Positions 1 to 7,355 are shown, counted from the stretch's first letter. The stretch: DNA of 15,411 bases from Candidatus Zhuqueibacterota bacterium (GCA_016934435.1 JAFGSU010000130.1:1-15411); one strand, 5' to 3'. Notes: generated from the letters alone by a model not told the origin. Numbers and translations are program-made.

Positions 1-843
1 AATCGCTTCCACTTTACTCACCTGTTCGCTCGAGAGGAAATAGGCGTTCTGTTTTTTGAATTCGGTGGTCACCTGCTCGGCCAGAGATGCTTCTACCACC
101 ACGGCCTGCTCGCTGCAGCAGATAGTGCCGTTGTCGAACGTCTTGGAGAGGATGATCTGCTGCACCGCAAACGGGACGTCCGCGGTCTTTTCGATGAACA
201 CCGGCACATTGCCGGCGCCGACACCTATAGCCGGCGTGCCCGAGCTGTAGGCGGCGCGCACCAGTCCGCCGCCGCCGGTGGCCAGAATCAGCGCCAGCGA
301 GCGGTGGCTCATCAGCTGCTGCGTTTCTTCGCGGGAAGTATGCTTGACCCACTGAATGCAATACTCCGGCGCGTCTTCATTCAGCGCCGCCTCATAGCAA
401 ATCTGCGCCGCGGCGATGGTGCAGTCGGCGGCGTTGCGGTGCGGACTGATAATAACGGGATTACGCGTCTTTAACGCGATCAGAATTTTGAACAAGGTCG
501 TGGAAGTAGGATTGGTCACCGGAATCACCGCCAGTATAGGCCCCAGCGGCTGGGCGATTTCGACGATACCGCGCTCCTCGTCTTCCGAAATGATGCCGAC
601 GGTACTTAACGATTTGATGTCTTCATAGACGAACTGGGTCGCCAGGGTGTTCTTCAGAACTTTGTCCTGCCATTTGCCGATGCCGGTCTCTTCGGCGGCC
701 ATTTTCGCCAGCCTGATGCGTTGATTGAATCCGGCCTCATACACAGCGCGCACGATCCAGTCGGTGTGCGCCTGATCCAGTTGGCTGAATACGCCGGCGG
801 CCATACTCGCGTTTTTCATGATGGTGTCGATGTCGATGGGCAT
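1..843 (-). CDS. CoA-acylating acetaldehyde dehydrogenase (AdhE N-terminal domain or EutE-like), 3' end outside window
   Basis: The enzyme interconverts acetyl-CoA and acetaldehyde with NAD(H), as in ethanol fermentation or aldehyde detoxification. 281 residues are visible. They match the aldehyde dehydrogenase half of AdhE throughout: NPTSTTLFK at 111-119, LKTRN at 124-128, the glycine-rich ATGGGG at 188-193, AYSSGTPAIGVGAGNVPV at about 198-215, and SKTFDNGTICCSEQ at 233-246. By alignment to that family the catalytic cysteine is Cys242, with an unusual second cysteine next to it. The ATG at 841-843 is preceded by a GAGGAA ribosome binding site, and the N-terminus has the expected length. The gene has its own promoter candidate and lies 176 bases beyond nrdJ, behind a terminator. 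Because the 3' part is missing, I cannot tell a stand-alone enzyme of about 450-500 residues from bifunctional AdhE of about 870. Confidence 0.9.
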   Translation of the reverse strand, partial: MPIDIDTIMKNASMAAGVFSQLDQAHTDWIVRAVYEAGFNQRIRLAKMAAEETGIGKWQDKVLKNTLATQFVYEDIKSLSTVGIISEDEERGIVEIAQPLGPILAVIPVTNPTSTTLFKILIALKTRNPVIISPHRNAADCTIAAAQICYEAALNEDAPEYCIQWVKHTSREETQQLMSHRSLALILATGGGGLVRAAYSSGTPAIGVGAGNVPVFIEKTADVPFAVQQIILSKTFDNGTICCSEQAVVVEASLAEQVTTEFKKQNAYFLSSEQVSKVEAI

Positions 844-883
844 GGGTTCCTCACGTTTAGTTATTGGGAGATTGGTTGCGGAA

Positions 884-912
884 AATATAATCATCACGGC
901 AGGAAGATGCAA
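884..912 (-). promoter_or_regulatory. Candidate sigma70-type promoter for the aldehyde dehydrogenase gene
   Basis: Read on the minus strand, TTGCAT (907-912) and TATATT (884-889) are separated by 17 bases. They lie about 40 bases upstream of the start codon and just after the nrdJ terminator, where a promoter is needed. It is predicted by match to consensus only. FCB bacteria can use other promoter patterns. Confidence 0.35.
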
Positions 913-944
913 TATAAAAGATAGCAAGAAATACAGTGGCTAAC

Positions 945-988
945 AAAAAAAAGACCCTTCCGGATATCTCATCGACATCCGGAAGGGT
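945..988 (-). terminator. Intrinsic terminator of nrdJ
   Basis: Positions 954-965 and 977-988 form a perfect 12-base-pair stem with an 11-base loop. On the minus strand the hairpin is followed directly by eight T residues (945-952 on the plus strand are all A). It begins 31 bases after the nrdJ stop codon. This is a textbook Rho-independent terminator, and it separates nrdJ transcription from the downstream aldehyde dehydrogenase gene. Confidence 0.9.
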
Positions 989-1019
989 GCACCCTGACAC
1001 AAACCACCCAACCCAAAAA

Positions 1020-3755
1020 TCAAGAACATCCGCTGGTGGCGCAGCAATTGGGGCAGCGGTAGCAGGAGCCGCTGCGCACCATGATGGTATCGCAGACCGG
1101 ACAGGGCGGCGAATCCGTTTGTGCCTGGGCTATGTTTTCAATGCTGGATAACGGATCAGAGGGGTCGTGTGGGCCCAGTTCCATATCAACCGGCTCGGCA
1201 GTATCGGGTTGGCTCGGCTGGTCTGGTTTTTTTAGATACTTGGATTCCAGCCAGCGAAAGAGATAGTCGCTGATGGATTTGGCCATGGGAATGTCGGCAT
1301 TGTTGGTGAAACCGTAAGGCTCGAAACGCGTATGACTGAACTTGTTCACCAGTACTTCTAACGGCACGCCGTATTGGAGATTGATGGAGACCGATGTTGC
1401 AAAAGCGTCCATCAGCCCGGATACCGTGCTGCCGGTTTTGGCCATGACGACAAAAATTTCGCCGGGTCTGCCGTCGTCATATTCCCCTACGGTTATATAC
1501 CCTTCATGCCCGCCTATGGAGAATTTATGGGTCAGAGAACGGCGCTCATCCGGCAGGCGGCGACGTCTGCTGCCGGTTTTTGTCCACGGGTCCGCCGTTG
1601 TCCGGGATTGCCCGGTACTGAGCGGTTGTATGCGTTTGGAATTATCGCGATAGATGGCAATGGCTTTTAATCCCATTTTCCAGGCCTGCATGTATACATT
1701 GGCGATATCCGTGGGTGTTGATTCATTGGGCATATTCACGGTTTTGGATATAGCGCCGGAAATAAAGGGTTGTACTGCAGCCATCATGCGGACGTGGCCC
1801 ATATATTCGATGTAGCGTTTGCCGTTTTCAGGTTTTTGGGCGCAATCAAAAACGCTCAGGTGTTCCTCCTTCAGGTGCGGGGCGCCCTCGATCGTTTTAT
1901 TATCCTTGAGATAGTCCAGCATGGCCGTTACCTGGTCCGGCGTGTAGCCCAGCCGTTGCAGGGCGGCGGCGACGGTGTTGTTGACGAGTGTGATTTCTCC
2001 GCCGTCGACCATCTTTTTATTTTTGACCAGTGCGAAATCGGGTTCTATGCCGGTGGTATCGCAATCCATCATAAAGCTGATGGTGCCGGTGGGAGCCAGT
2101 ACCGTCACCTGGGCGTTGCGATAGCCGTAGCGTTCGCCCATTTCCAGTGCGTCGGCCCACACCTCGCTGGCGCCCTGATAGAGGCCTTCGGGTACCAGTT
2201 CGGCGTCGATGTTCTCGAGGGCGGCGCGGTGTTTGCGAATGACGCCCAGCATGGGTTCACGGTTCTTTTCGAATTCCTCAAAGGCGCCCACGGCGCTGGC
2301 CAAAATGGCGGAGGAGAGATAAGCCTGTCCGGTCATGATGGCGGTGAGCGTCGCCGCCAGGGCGCGGCCCTGATCGCTGTCATAAGGCAGGCTGTAATAG
2401 AGAAACAGGGCTCCCAGGTTGGTGTATCCCAGCCCCAGGGGGCGGAATTTATGGCTGTTACCGGTGATGAGGTCATTGGGATAGCTGGCATTATCGACGA
2501 TGATTTCCTGGGCGATGATTATAATATGGATGGCGCGGCGATAGGCTTCCAGATCGAATGTGCCATCTTCTTTGACAAACTTGAGCAGATTGAGCGACGC
2601 CAGATTGCACGAGGAATTATCGACAAACATGTATTCACTGCATGGATTGGATGCATTGATGGGCGCCGAGTTCGGACAGGTATGCCAATCGTTAACCGTG
2701 GTGTGGAACTGGATGCCCGGGTCGCCACAGATATGGGCGGCTTCGGTCATCATGTCCATCAATTCGCGAGCGCGCAGGGTGTCGATCACATGACCATCGG
2801 TGACCGCCTTGGTATGCCATGGGCCATCCTCCTCCACAGCGCGCATGAATTCTTCCGTCACCCGAACGCTGTTATTGGAGTTTTGAAAAAATACCGAACT
2901 GTAAGCGACGCCATTAAAACTGCCGTCATACCCGGCATCGATCAAAGCCCAGGCTTTTTTCTCCTCGTCCGCTTTGCACTTGATGTATTCGACAATATCC
3001 GGATGATCGGCATCGAGGATGACCATCTTGGCGGCGCGGCGCGTTTTGCCGCCCGATTTAATCACGCCGGCAAAAGCATCATATCCGCGCATGAATGAAA
3101 CCGGACCGGAGGCGTGACCACCGGATGAAAGCTTTTCTCTCGAGGAGCGCAACGTGGATAAATTGGTACCCGTGCCGGACCCCCACTTGAACAACATGCC
3201 CTCCGTTTTGGCCAGGTTTAAAATCGCTTCCATGGTGTCTTCGACCGAGTTGATGAAACAGGCCGAACACTGCGGCTTTTCTTCCACTCCCATATTAAAC
3301 CACACCGGACTGTTGAACGAAGCTTTTTGATATACCAGTAAATGGGTCAACTCCATTTCAAAGGTTTCAGCGTCTTCCTCACCGGCAAAGTAACCATCCT
3401 GCCGGCCCCAGCCGGCTAAAGTCCTGACAACCCGATCGATCATCTGACGAACACTATGTTCCGGTCCGGATGAATCTAGATGCGAGTGGAAATATTTGGA
3501 AGCGACAATGTTTATGGCCGTCTGCGACCAGAACTTGGGTAATTCAGTATCCGATTGTTCGAAAATGACCTCACCTTTATCATTGGTGATAAAGGCGGTC
3601 CGTGTTTCCCATTCTATTTCTTCGTATGGATGGATTTTGGCTTTGGTAAAAAAACGAGGTAACTTAAGTTTCTCCGGAGCGACTCCTGCTTCGGCCTGTC
3701 CCTGAGCCGGTTCAGAGTCCAACTCCAGTTGCTCCGCCTTCCCAAAAATTTTCAT
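1020..3755 (-). CDS. nrdJ: Adenosylcobalamin-dependent ribonucleoside-diphosphate reductase (class II RNR, TSCPD type)
   Basis: The enzyme reduces ribonucleotides to deoxyribonucleotides in the cytoplasm, using a radical generated from coenzyme B12, so no oxygen and no separate small subunit are needed. It has 911 residues. Visible features in order: the first redox cysteine region CSACF (163-167), a glycine-rich KWGSGTGTN segment (190-198), the active-site loop NPCSE (Asn370, Cys372, Glu374) followed by SSCNLASLNL, the phosphate-binding LAPTGTISFMMDCDTTGIEP (about 553-572), a TSCPD-type domain (about 741-835, with LTHKFSIGGHEGYITVG and MDAFATSVS), and a cysteine-rich tail with CPVC and CPNC pairs ending GCS. 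I chose the ATG at 3753-3755 because AGGAG lies five bases upstream. The frame stays open for another 42 codons to 3881, but that extension has no family-like sequence. No nrdA/nrdB or nrdD is visible nearby. Divergent from ribD; the family call is firm. Confidence 0.96.
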   Translation of the reverse strand: MKIFGKAEQLELDSEPAQGQAEAGVAPEKLKLPRFFTKAKIHPYEEIEWETRTAFITNDKGEVIFEQSDTELPKFWSQTAINIVASKYFHSHLDSSGPEHSVRQMIDRVVRTLAGWGRQDGYFAGEEDAETFEMELTHLLVYQKASFNSPVWFNMGVEEKPQCSACFINSVEDTMEAILNLAKTEGMLFKWGSGTGTNLSTLRSSREKLSSGGHASGPVSFMRGYDAFAGVIKSGGKTRRAAKMVILDADHPDIVEYIKCKADEEKKAWALIDAGYDGSFNGVAYSSVFFQNSNNSVRVTEEFMRAVEEDGPWHTKAVTDGHVIDTLRARELMDMMTEAAHICGDPGIQFHTTVNDWHTCPNSAPINASNPCSEYMFVDNSSCNLASLNLLKFVKEDGTFDLEAYRRAIHIIIIAQEIIVDNASYPNDLITGNSHKFRPLGLGYTNLGALFLYYSLPYDSDQGRALAATLTAIMTGQAYLSSAILASAVGAFEEFEKNREPMLGVIRKHRAALENIDAELVPEGLYQGASEVWADALEMGERYGYRNAQVTVLAPTGTISFMMDCDTTGIEPDFALVKNKKMVDGGEITLVNNTVAAALQRLGYTPDQVTAMLDYLKDNKTIEGAPHLKEEHLSVFDCAQKPENGKRYIEYMGHVRMMAAVQPFISGAISKTVNMPNESTPTDIANVYMQAWKMGLKAIAIYRDNSKRIQPLSTGQSRTTADPWTKTGSRRRRLPDERRSLTHKFSIGGHEGYITVGEYDDGRPGEIFVVMAKTGSTVSGLMDAFATSVSINLQYGVPLEVLVNKFSHTRFEPYGFTNNADIPMAKSISDYLFRWLESKYLKKPDQPSQPDTAEPVDMELGPHDPSDPLSSIENIAQAQTDSPPCPVCDTIMVRSGSCYRCPNCCATSGCS

Positions 3756-3845
3756 AACAACTCCTGAAATTACAAATGTAAAGCAAGAGACAACAGGTCT
3801 CCTTACCCTGGTGTAATAATCGCCTATGGCTACGTATATGGATGG

Positions 3846-3903
3846 AATTAAGTTAGTCGGAATAGAGCCCCCGCCAAACATGGCTTTTGACTTAACTTAA
3901 ATT
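3846..3903 (-). repeat. Imperfect inverted repeat in the nrdJ leader
   Basis: The left arm 3846-3858 and right arm 3889-3903 are reverse complements apart from two single-base bulges in the right arm. They enclose a 30-base spacer. The repeat lies in the presumed 5' untranslated part of the nrdJ message, about 90 bases before the start codon. It could form an RNA stem or be a protein-binding site. The arms are AT-rich, so chance is possible. Confidence 0.35.
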
Positions 3904-3952
3904 GAGGAAAACAGTCCGACTCGCTGTTGATGCTTGACCTTGATGCAAATGC

Positions 3953-3981
3953 AATTTAGAAAACATTGTCACAAATGTCAA
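3953..3981 (-). promoter_or_regulatory. Candidate nrdJ promoter with overlapping palindrome
   Basis: On the minus strand a perfect -35 box TTGACA (3976-3981) is followed after 17 bases by TAAATT (3953-3958). That places the start of transcription near 3946 and gives a leader of about 190 bases. The spacer and -35 box contain ACATTGTCACAAATGT (3963-3978), with the core palindrome TTGTcACAA, a plausible operator. It does not match the NrdR box I would expect for ribonucleotide reductase genes. Confidence 0.5.
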
Positions 3982-4092
3982 GTGAAAAATCAATATTTTG
4001 TATTTTATTTATGATATATGTCAATTTGTAGTATTTTTTTTGCCGGGAATACATGGTGATATTTCGTTGTTTATAATAATGGGAAAATTTAC

Positions 4093-4121
4093 TTGACTTG
4101 CTCTGCTATTATGTTTAAATT
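4093..4121 (+). promoter_or_regulatory. Candidate promoter of the riboflavin operon
   Basis: TTGACT (4093-4098) and TAAATT (4116-4121) are separated by 17 bases. This gives an expected transcript start near 4128 and a leader of about 155 bases before ribD. The -10 hexamer is identical to that proposed for the divergent nrdJ promoter. Other AT-rich hexamers nearby, such as TATAAT at about 4073-4078, are possible but lack a good partner at the right spacing. Confidence 0.45.
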
Positions 4122-4187
4122 TATTTTTAAATTATTGAGCATTTATCTGTTTCTTACAAAGCCTATGCCCCTGCCTGATTCATCGTT

Positions 4188-4217
4188 GCCCTGAAAGCAC
4201 TCTTTTAGGGCTGTTTT
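4188..4217 (+). terminator. Terminator-like hairpin in the rib operon leader (possible attenuator)
   Basis: Positions 4188-4197 (GCCCTGAAAG) pair with 4202-4211 (CTTTTAGGGC) over ten base pairs, including one G-U pair, around the tetraloop CACT. The sequence TGTTTT follows. No plus-strand gene lies upstream, since nrdJ is divergent. A plus-strand terminator here would therefore end a short leader transcript from the rib promoter about 70 bases before ribD, which suggests premature termination control. The T tract is short and interrupted, so termination may be partial. Confidence 0.5.
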
Positions 4218-4247
4218 ATATGAGAGGGCAGGAAATATTCAGGCATC

Positions 4248-4289
4248 ATGGAAGGGAACGAACCATTGGACGCCATCGAGCATGGATAA
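4248..4289 (+). other. Possible 13-codon leader frame overlapping the ribD start
   Basis: An ATG at 4248 opens a frame encoding MEGNEPLDAIEHG. Its TAA stop (4287-4289) overlaps the ribD initiation region, so that ribD begins (4282) inside the last codons of the short frame. ribD itself has almost no Shine-Dalgarno sequence, so translation could be coupled through this frame. The leader's own ribosome binding site is weak (CAGG four bases upstream, or GCAGGAAA at 4228-4235). It may be a chance frame. Confidence 0.25.
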
Positions 4290-5391
4290 TGCGCAAAACA
4301 GGGATGAGCATTACATGTTGCGCGCGCTGGAGCTGGCCGAGCGGGGGAGAGGTATGGTCAGTCCCAATCCTATGGTCGGGGCGGTGATCGTCAAAGATGA
4401 TCGCATCATCGCCGAGGGATACCATCAAAAATATGGTGAGGCGCATGCGGAAGTCAATGCATTAGCCCGGGCCGGCGATGAGGCGGCGGGTGCGACCCTA
4501 TATGTCACGCTCGAACCCTGCGCCCACGAAGGCAAAACCGGTCCATGTGCACAGCGCATCTCTGAAGCGAAAATTGCGCGGGTGGTGGGTGCGATGACGG
4601 ACCCCAATCCCCTGGTCAACGGCAAGGGATATCAGCTGCTGCGAACCAAGGGCATCGAAGTGCAGGTAGGTGTGCTCGAGGACGCCTGTCGCGCCCTTAA
4701 CGCTGGTTACATAAAATGGATCGTTGCCGGACGTCCCCTGGTGACCCTGAAAGCGGCGCAGACCATCGACGGCCGCATCGCCACCAGTAGCGGTCATTCG
4801 AAATGGATTACCTCCGAAGAATCGCGCACCGAAGCGCATCGCATTCGTTCCTGCCACGACGCGGTCTTGATCGGCGTCAACACCGTCATCGCCGATGATC
4901 CCCAATTAACCGTGCGGCACATTAAAGCGATTTCACCCTTCCGTCTGGTACTCGACAGCCGATTGCGCATCCCCCTGGACGCCAAGCTGTTATCCGACCA
5001 TCTGCCGCAAAAGACGACCATCATTACAACCGAGGCCAGTTCAAAGGAAAAAATGGCTCGCATTCAGGAGAAAGGCATATCTGTGCTCATTCTGCCCGAA
5101 GATGAACGAGGCTGGGTCGATCAAAAACTATTATGGCAAACGCTGGCCGAACACGGCATCACCTCGGTGCTATTGGAAGGGGGGAGCGCGCTGCACACCG
5201 AATGCCTCAAAAACAGGGTGGTCGACCGGGTGGTTATTTTTATCGCGCCTAAAATAATCGGCAGCGGTATCGATCTGGTCGGTGATCTTAATATCCGAAA
5301 TATTAATTCAGCCATTAAATTGGAAGATATCAGCATAAAACAATTGAATAACGACCTGATGATACAGGCTAATTTGAGATATAGCGCCTAA
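4282..5391 (+). CDS. ribD: Bifunctional riboflavin biosynthesis deaminase/reductase RibD
   Basis: RibD carries out the second and third steps from GTP: deamination of the pyrimidine intermediate, then NADPH-dependent reduction of its ribosyl side chain. It has 369 residues, the usual length. The N-terminal zinc deaminase domain (about 7-145) has the SPNPMVGAVIV strand at 27-37, the zinc motif HAE (His55, catalytic Glu57) and LEPCAHEGKTGPC with Cys80 and Cys89 as the other ligands. The C-terminal reductase domain (about 150-365) has RPLVTLKAAQTIDGRIAT, KWITSEESR, GVNTVIADDPQLTVR and the VLLEGGSAL glycine motif. The ATG at 4282 is the only usual start in frame after the upstream stops, and RDEHYMLRALELA follows as expected for the family. 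Its ribosome binding site is poor. The stop is two bases before ribE. First gene of the rib operon. Confidence 0.96.
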   Translation: MDNAQNRDEHYMLRALELAERGRGMVSPNPMVGAVIVKDDRIIAEGYHQKYGEAHAEVNALARAGDEAAGATLYVTLEPCAHEGKTGPCAQRISEAKIARVVGAMTDPNPLVNGKGYQLLRTKGIEVQVGVLEDACRALNAGYIKWIVAGRPLVTLKAAQTIDGRIATSSGHSKWITSEESRTEAHRIRSCHDAVLIGVNTVIADDPQLTVRHIKAISPFRLVLDSRLRIPLDAKLLSDHLPQKTTIITTEASSKEKMARIQEKGISVLILPEDERGWVDQKLLWQTLAEHGITSVLLEGGSALHTECLKNRVVDRVVIFIAPKIIGSGIDLVGDLNIRNINSAIKLEDISIKQLNNDLMIQANLRYSA

Positions 5392-5393
5392 TC

Positions 5394-6035
5394 ATGTTCA
5401 CCGGTCTGATAGAAGAAATCGGTCGGGTACAGAACCTCCGGCATTCCGGTGAGGGCGCGCGTTTGACCATCCATGCGCCGCGCATAGCGGGCGATCTCTC
5501 TCCGGGCGAAAGCATTTCGGTAGACGGCGTCTGCCTGACGGTTGTGGGCCATTCCCATGAGGATTTCGAGGCGGAGGCTGTGGCTGAGACGTTGCAGCGA
5601 TCGACTCTATCGCGCTTAGTAACCAACGATAGGGTGAATCTGGAACGCGCCTTGCAACCGCAGAGCCGTCTGGGAGGACATTTTGTCCAGGGACATGTGG
5701 ATGGCACCGGTCAAATCCTCTCTCTCTCAGCACGCCGACCCGGCTACTGGCTGCAGGTCGAGATGGCGCCCGAACTGATCAGGTTTGTGGCCGAGAAAGG
5801 CTCCATTGCCATTGATGGCGTCAGCCTGACCGTGGCCGGGGTGAATCGTAACACCGTTGATATCGCACTCATACCGCACACATCCGAGCAAACGACCCTC
5901 GGGACAAAAAGGGCCGGTGATCGAGTGAATATCGAGGTGGATATTCTGAGTAAATACGTTTATCAATTGCTAAAAAATAGGGGGGATTCCGGTGACCTGA
6001 CACAGGAACAAATGCGGCAATGGGGGTATGAATAA
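5394..6035 (+). CDS. ribE: Riboflavin synthase (alpha chain)
   Basis: This enzyme dismutates two molecules of 6,7-dimethyl-8-ribityllumazine into riboflavin and the pyrimidine that RibH reuses. It has 213 residues in two similar lumazine-binding barrels. The first (about 1-95) starts with the family's MFTGLIEEIG and has DGVCLTV and RLGGHFVQGHVDGTG. The second (about 96-190) has GSIAIDGVSLTVAGV and LIPHTSEQTTLG. A short C-terminal helix with LSKYVYQLLK, needed for trimer formation in the family, is present. The start is two bases after the ribD stop, so translation is probably coupled. The stop at 6033-6035 is in the same frame as ribBA. Confidence 0.96.
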   Translation: MFTGLIEEIGRVQNLRHSGEGARLTIHAPRIAGDLSPGESISVDGVCLTVVGHSHEDFEAEAVAETLQRSTLSRLVTNDRVNLERALQPQSRLGGHFVQGHVDGTGQILSLSARRPGYWLQVEMAPELIRFVAEKGSIAIDGVSLTVAGVNRNTVDIALIPHTSEQTTLGTKRAGDRVNIEVDILSKYVYQLLKNRGDSGDLTQEQMRQWGYE

Positions 6036-6040
6036 ATAAT

Positions 6041-6059
6041 AGGAGAGAAATCCATCATT
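6041..6059 (+). promoter_or_regulatory. Ribosome binding site and non-canonical start of ribBA
   Basis: AGGAGAG (6041-6047) is the best Shine-Dalgarno sequence in the operon. It is followed by ATC (6054-6056) and ATT (6057-6059) in the ribBA frame, six and nine bases away. No ATG, GTG or TTG occurs in this frame between the ribE stop and the GTG at 6132, which lies inside the first conserved motif. Initiation is therefore likely at ATC or ATT. Confidence 0.6.
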
Positions 6060-7310
6060 CGCAGTAATTACAAATTCGATAGTATCAAGGACTGCGCGGC
6101 GGATTTACGCGCAGGCAAGATCATCATCGTTGTGGATGATGAAGACCGCGAGAACGAGGGTGATTTCATCATGCTGGCGGAAAAGGTCACACCGGAACAC
6201 ATCAATTTTATCACCCGGCACGGCCGCGGATTGGTATGTGTGGCCATGACGGGCGAACGCCTGCGCGAGCTGGAAATTCACAACATGGTCGCGCAGAACA
6301 CCTCCCTGTTGGGCACGGCGTTTACAGTATCGGTGGATGTGCGTAATGGTGTTTCAACGGGCATCTCGGCTGCCGATCGAGCGACTACCGTCCGGGCGCT
6401 GATCGATCCCGAAGCCAAACCCAGTGATTTCGCCAAACCCGGGCATATATTCCCCATCGCCGCCGTTAGTGGCGGTGTTTTGCGCCGGGCCGGACATACC
6501 GAAGCGGTGGTGGATTTGGCGCGAATGGCCAAAGCCTACCCGGCCGGTGTGTTGTGCGAAATTATGGACAAAGACGGCACCATGGCTCGCGTACCCGTTC
6601 TGTTTAAAATGGCGAAAAAATTCGGATTGCGTATCATGACCGTGCGCGCCCTGATTGAATACCGCCGACGCCATGAGATACTGGTGAAACGATTATCCAC
6701 CGCCAATTTCCCGACCGAATACGGAGACTATATGCTGCACATCTACGAAAGCGCCGTCGACGATCATCACCACCTGGCGCTGGTCAAAGGGAATATCGGC
6801 AACGGGGATCCGGTGCTGGTACGCGTACACTCGCAATGCCTTACCGGCGATGTGTTCGCCTCCAAACGATGTGATTGCGGGGAACAACTCCATCGGGCGT
6901 TGAAAGCCATTGAAAAAGAAGGCAGGGGGGTGTTGCTCTACATGCGCCAGGAAGGCCGCGGCATTGGCCTGGCTAAAAAAATCATAGCCTATTCCCTGCA
7001 GGACAAGGGCAAGGATACCGTGGAGGCCAACGAGGAGCTGGGTTTTCAGGCCGATTTGCGCGATTATGGTATTGGGGCGCAAATTTTATGGGAACTCGGC
7101 GTGCGCAAGATTCGTTTACTCACCAACAATCCGAAAAAGATTGTCGGCCTGAGCGGATACGGCCTCGAAGTGATCGAACGTATACCCATTGAAGTCAAAC
7201 CCAATGAAGTCAATGCGTTCTATCTTACCACCAAACGCGACAAGTTAGGGCATTTGATCCTGCTTGAAGAAGAGGGATGCAAAAACGCCGATGAGAAACA
7301 AAAATCCTGA
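6054..7310 (+). CDS. ribBA: Bifunctional 3,4-dihydroxy-2-butanone-4-phosphate synthase / GTP cyclohydrolase II
   Basis: RibBA supplies both branches of riboflavin synthesis: the four-carbon unit from ribulose 5-phosphate and the pyrimidine from GTP. About 418 residues from the proposed start. The RibB domain (about 1-205) has the acidic loop DDEDRENEG (28-36), RHGRGLVCVAMT, the FTVSVDVRNGVSTGISAADR segment, GHTEA with His148, and LCEIMDKDGTMAR. The RibA domain (about 206-410) has the zinc motif CLTGDVFASKRCDC (Cys262, Cys273, Cys275), RQEGRGIGL and LLTNNPKK. FPIAAVSGG differs from the usual FPLRAxxGG, so a commonly basic residue is Ala here; His148 and the preceding Arg are intact. The start is odd: it seems to use ATC (6054) or ATT (6057). 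Beginning at GTG 6132 would delete the first helix and most of the first strand. The stop lies 45 bases before the ribH start. Confidence 0.93.
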   Translation: MIRSNYKFDSIKDCAADLRAGKIIIVVDDEDRENEGDFIMLAEKVTPEHINFITRHGRGLVCVAMTGERLRELEIHNMVAQNTSLLGTAFTVSVDVRNGVSTGISAADRATTVRALIDPEAKPSDFAKPGHIFPIAAVSGGVLRRAGHTEAVVDLARMAKAYPAGVLCEIMDKDGTMARVPVLFKMAKKFGLRIMTVRALIEYRRRHEILVKRLSTANFPTEYGDYMLHIYESAVDDHHHLALVKGNIGNGDPVLVRVHSQCLTGDVFASKRCDCGEQLHRALKAIEKEGRGVLLYMRQEGRGIGLAKKIIAYSLQDKGKDTVEANEELGFQADLRDYGIGAQILWELGVRKIRLLTNNPKKIVGLSGYGLEVIERIPIEVKPNEVNAFYLTTKRDKLGHLILLEEEGCKNADEKQKS

Positions 7311-7355
7311 TATCGGTGCATTTTAGTAAGATGACCAAAAAAGGTGGAAAAACCT

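Larger units (their letters stand above)
3756..4281. other. AT-rich divergent control region between nrdJ and ribD
   Basis: These 526 bases hold no convincing long gene. Base composition changes sharply from GC-richer coding sequence to strongly AT-rich at about 3940-4180, with several T tracts including eight T at about 4034-4041. The region holds promoter candidates facing outward (minus strand near 3953-3981, plus strand near 4093-4121), an inverted repeat in the nrdJ leader, a terminator-like hairpin at 4188-4211 and a possible short leader frame at 4248-4289. I looked for conserved FMN (RFN) and cobalamin riboswitch boxes in the appropriate orientation and saw none. Confidence 0.7.

Noticed and set aside
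930..941. GCCACTG on the minus strand, resembling the B12 box of a cobalamin riboswitch
   Set aside because: It lies between the nrdJ terminator and the aldehyde dehydrogenase start, leaving about 100 bases, too few for the riboswitch, and no other conserved box is present.
1770..3098. Open frame of 442 codons on the plus strand, antisense to nrdJ
   Set aside because: It lies wholly within the firmly identified nrdJ gene, has no recognisable domain or ribosome binding site, and is the kind of reverse-frame opening that codon bias produces.
3910..3920. AGTCCG motif suggestive of an FMN riboswitch
   Set aside because: It is an isolated six-base match upstream of the rib promoter candidate, without the other conserved RFN segments.
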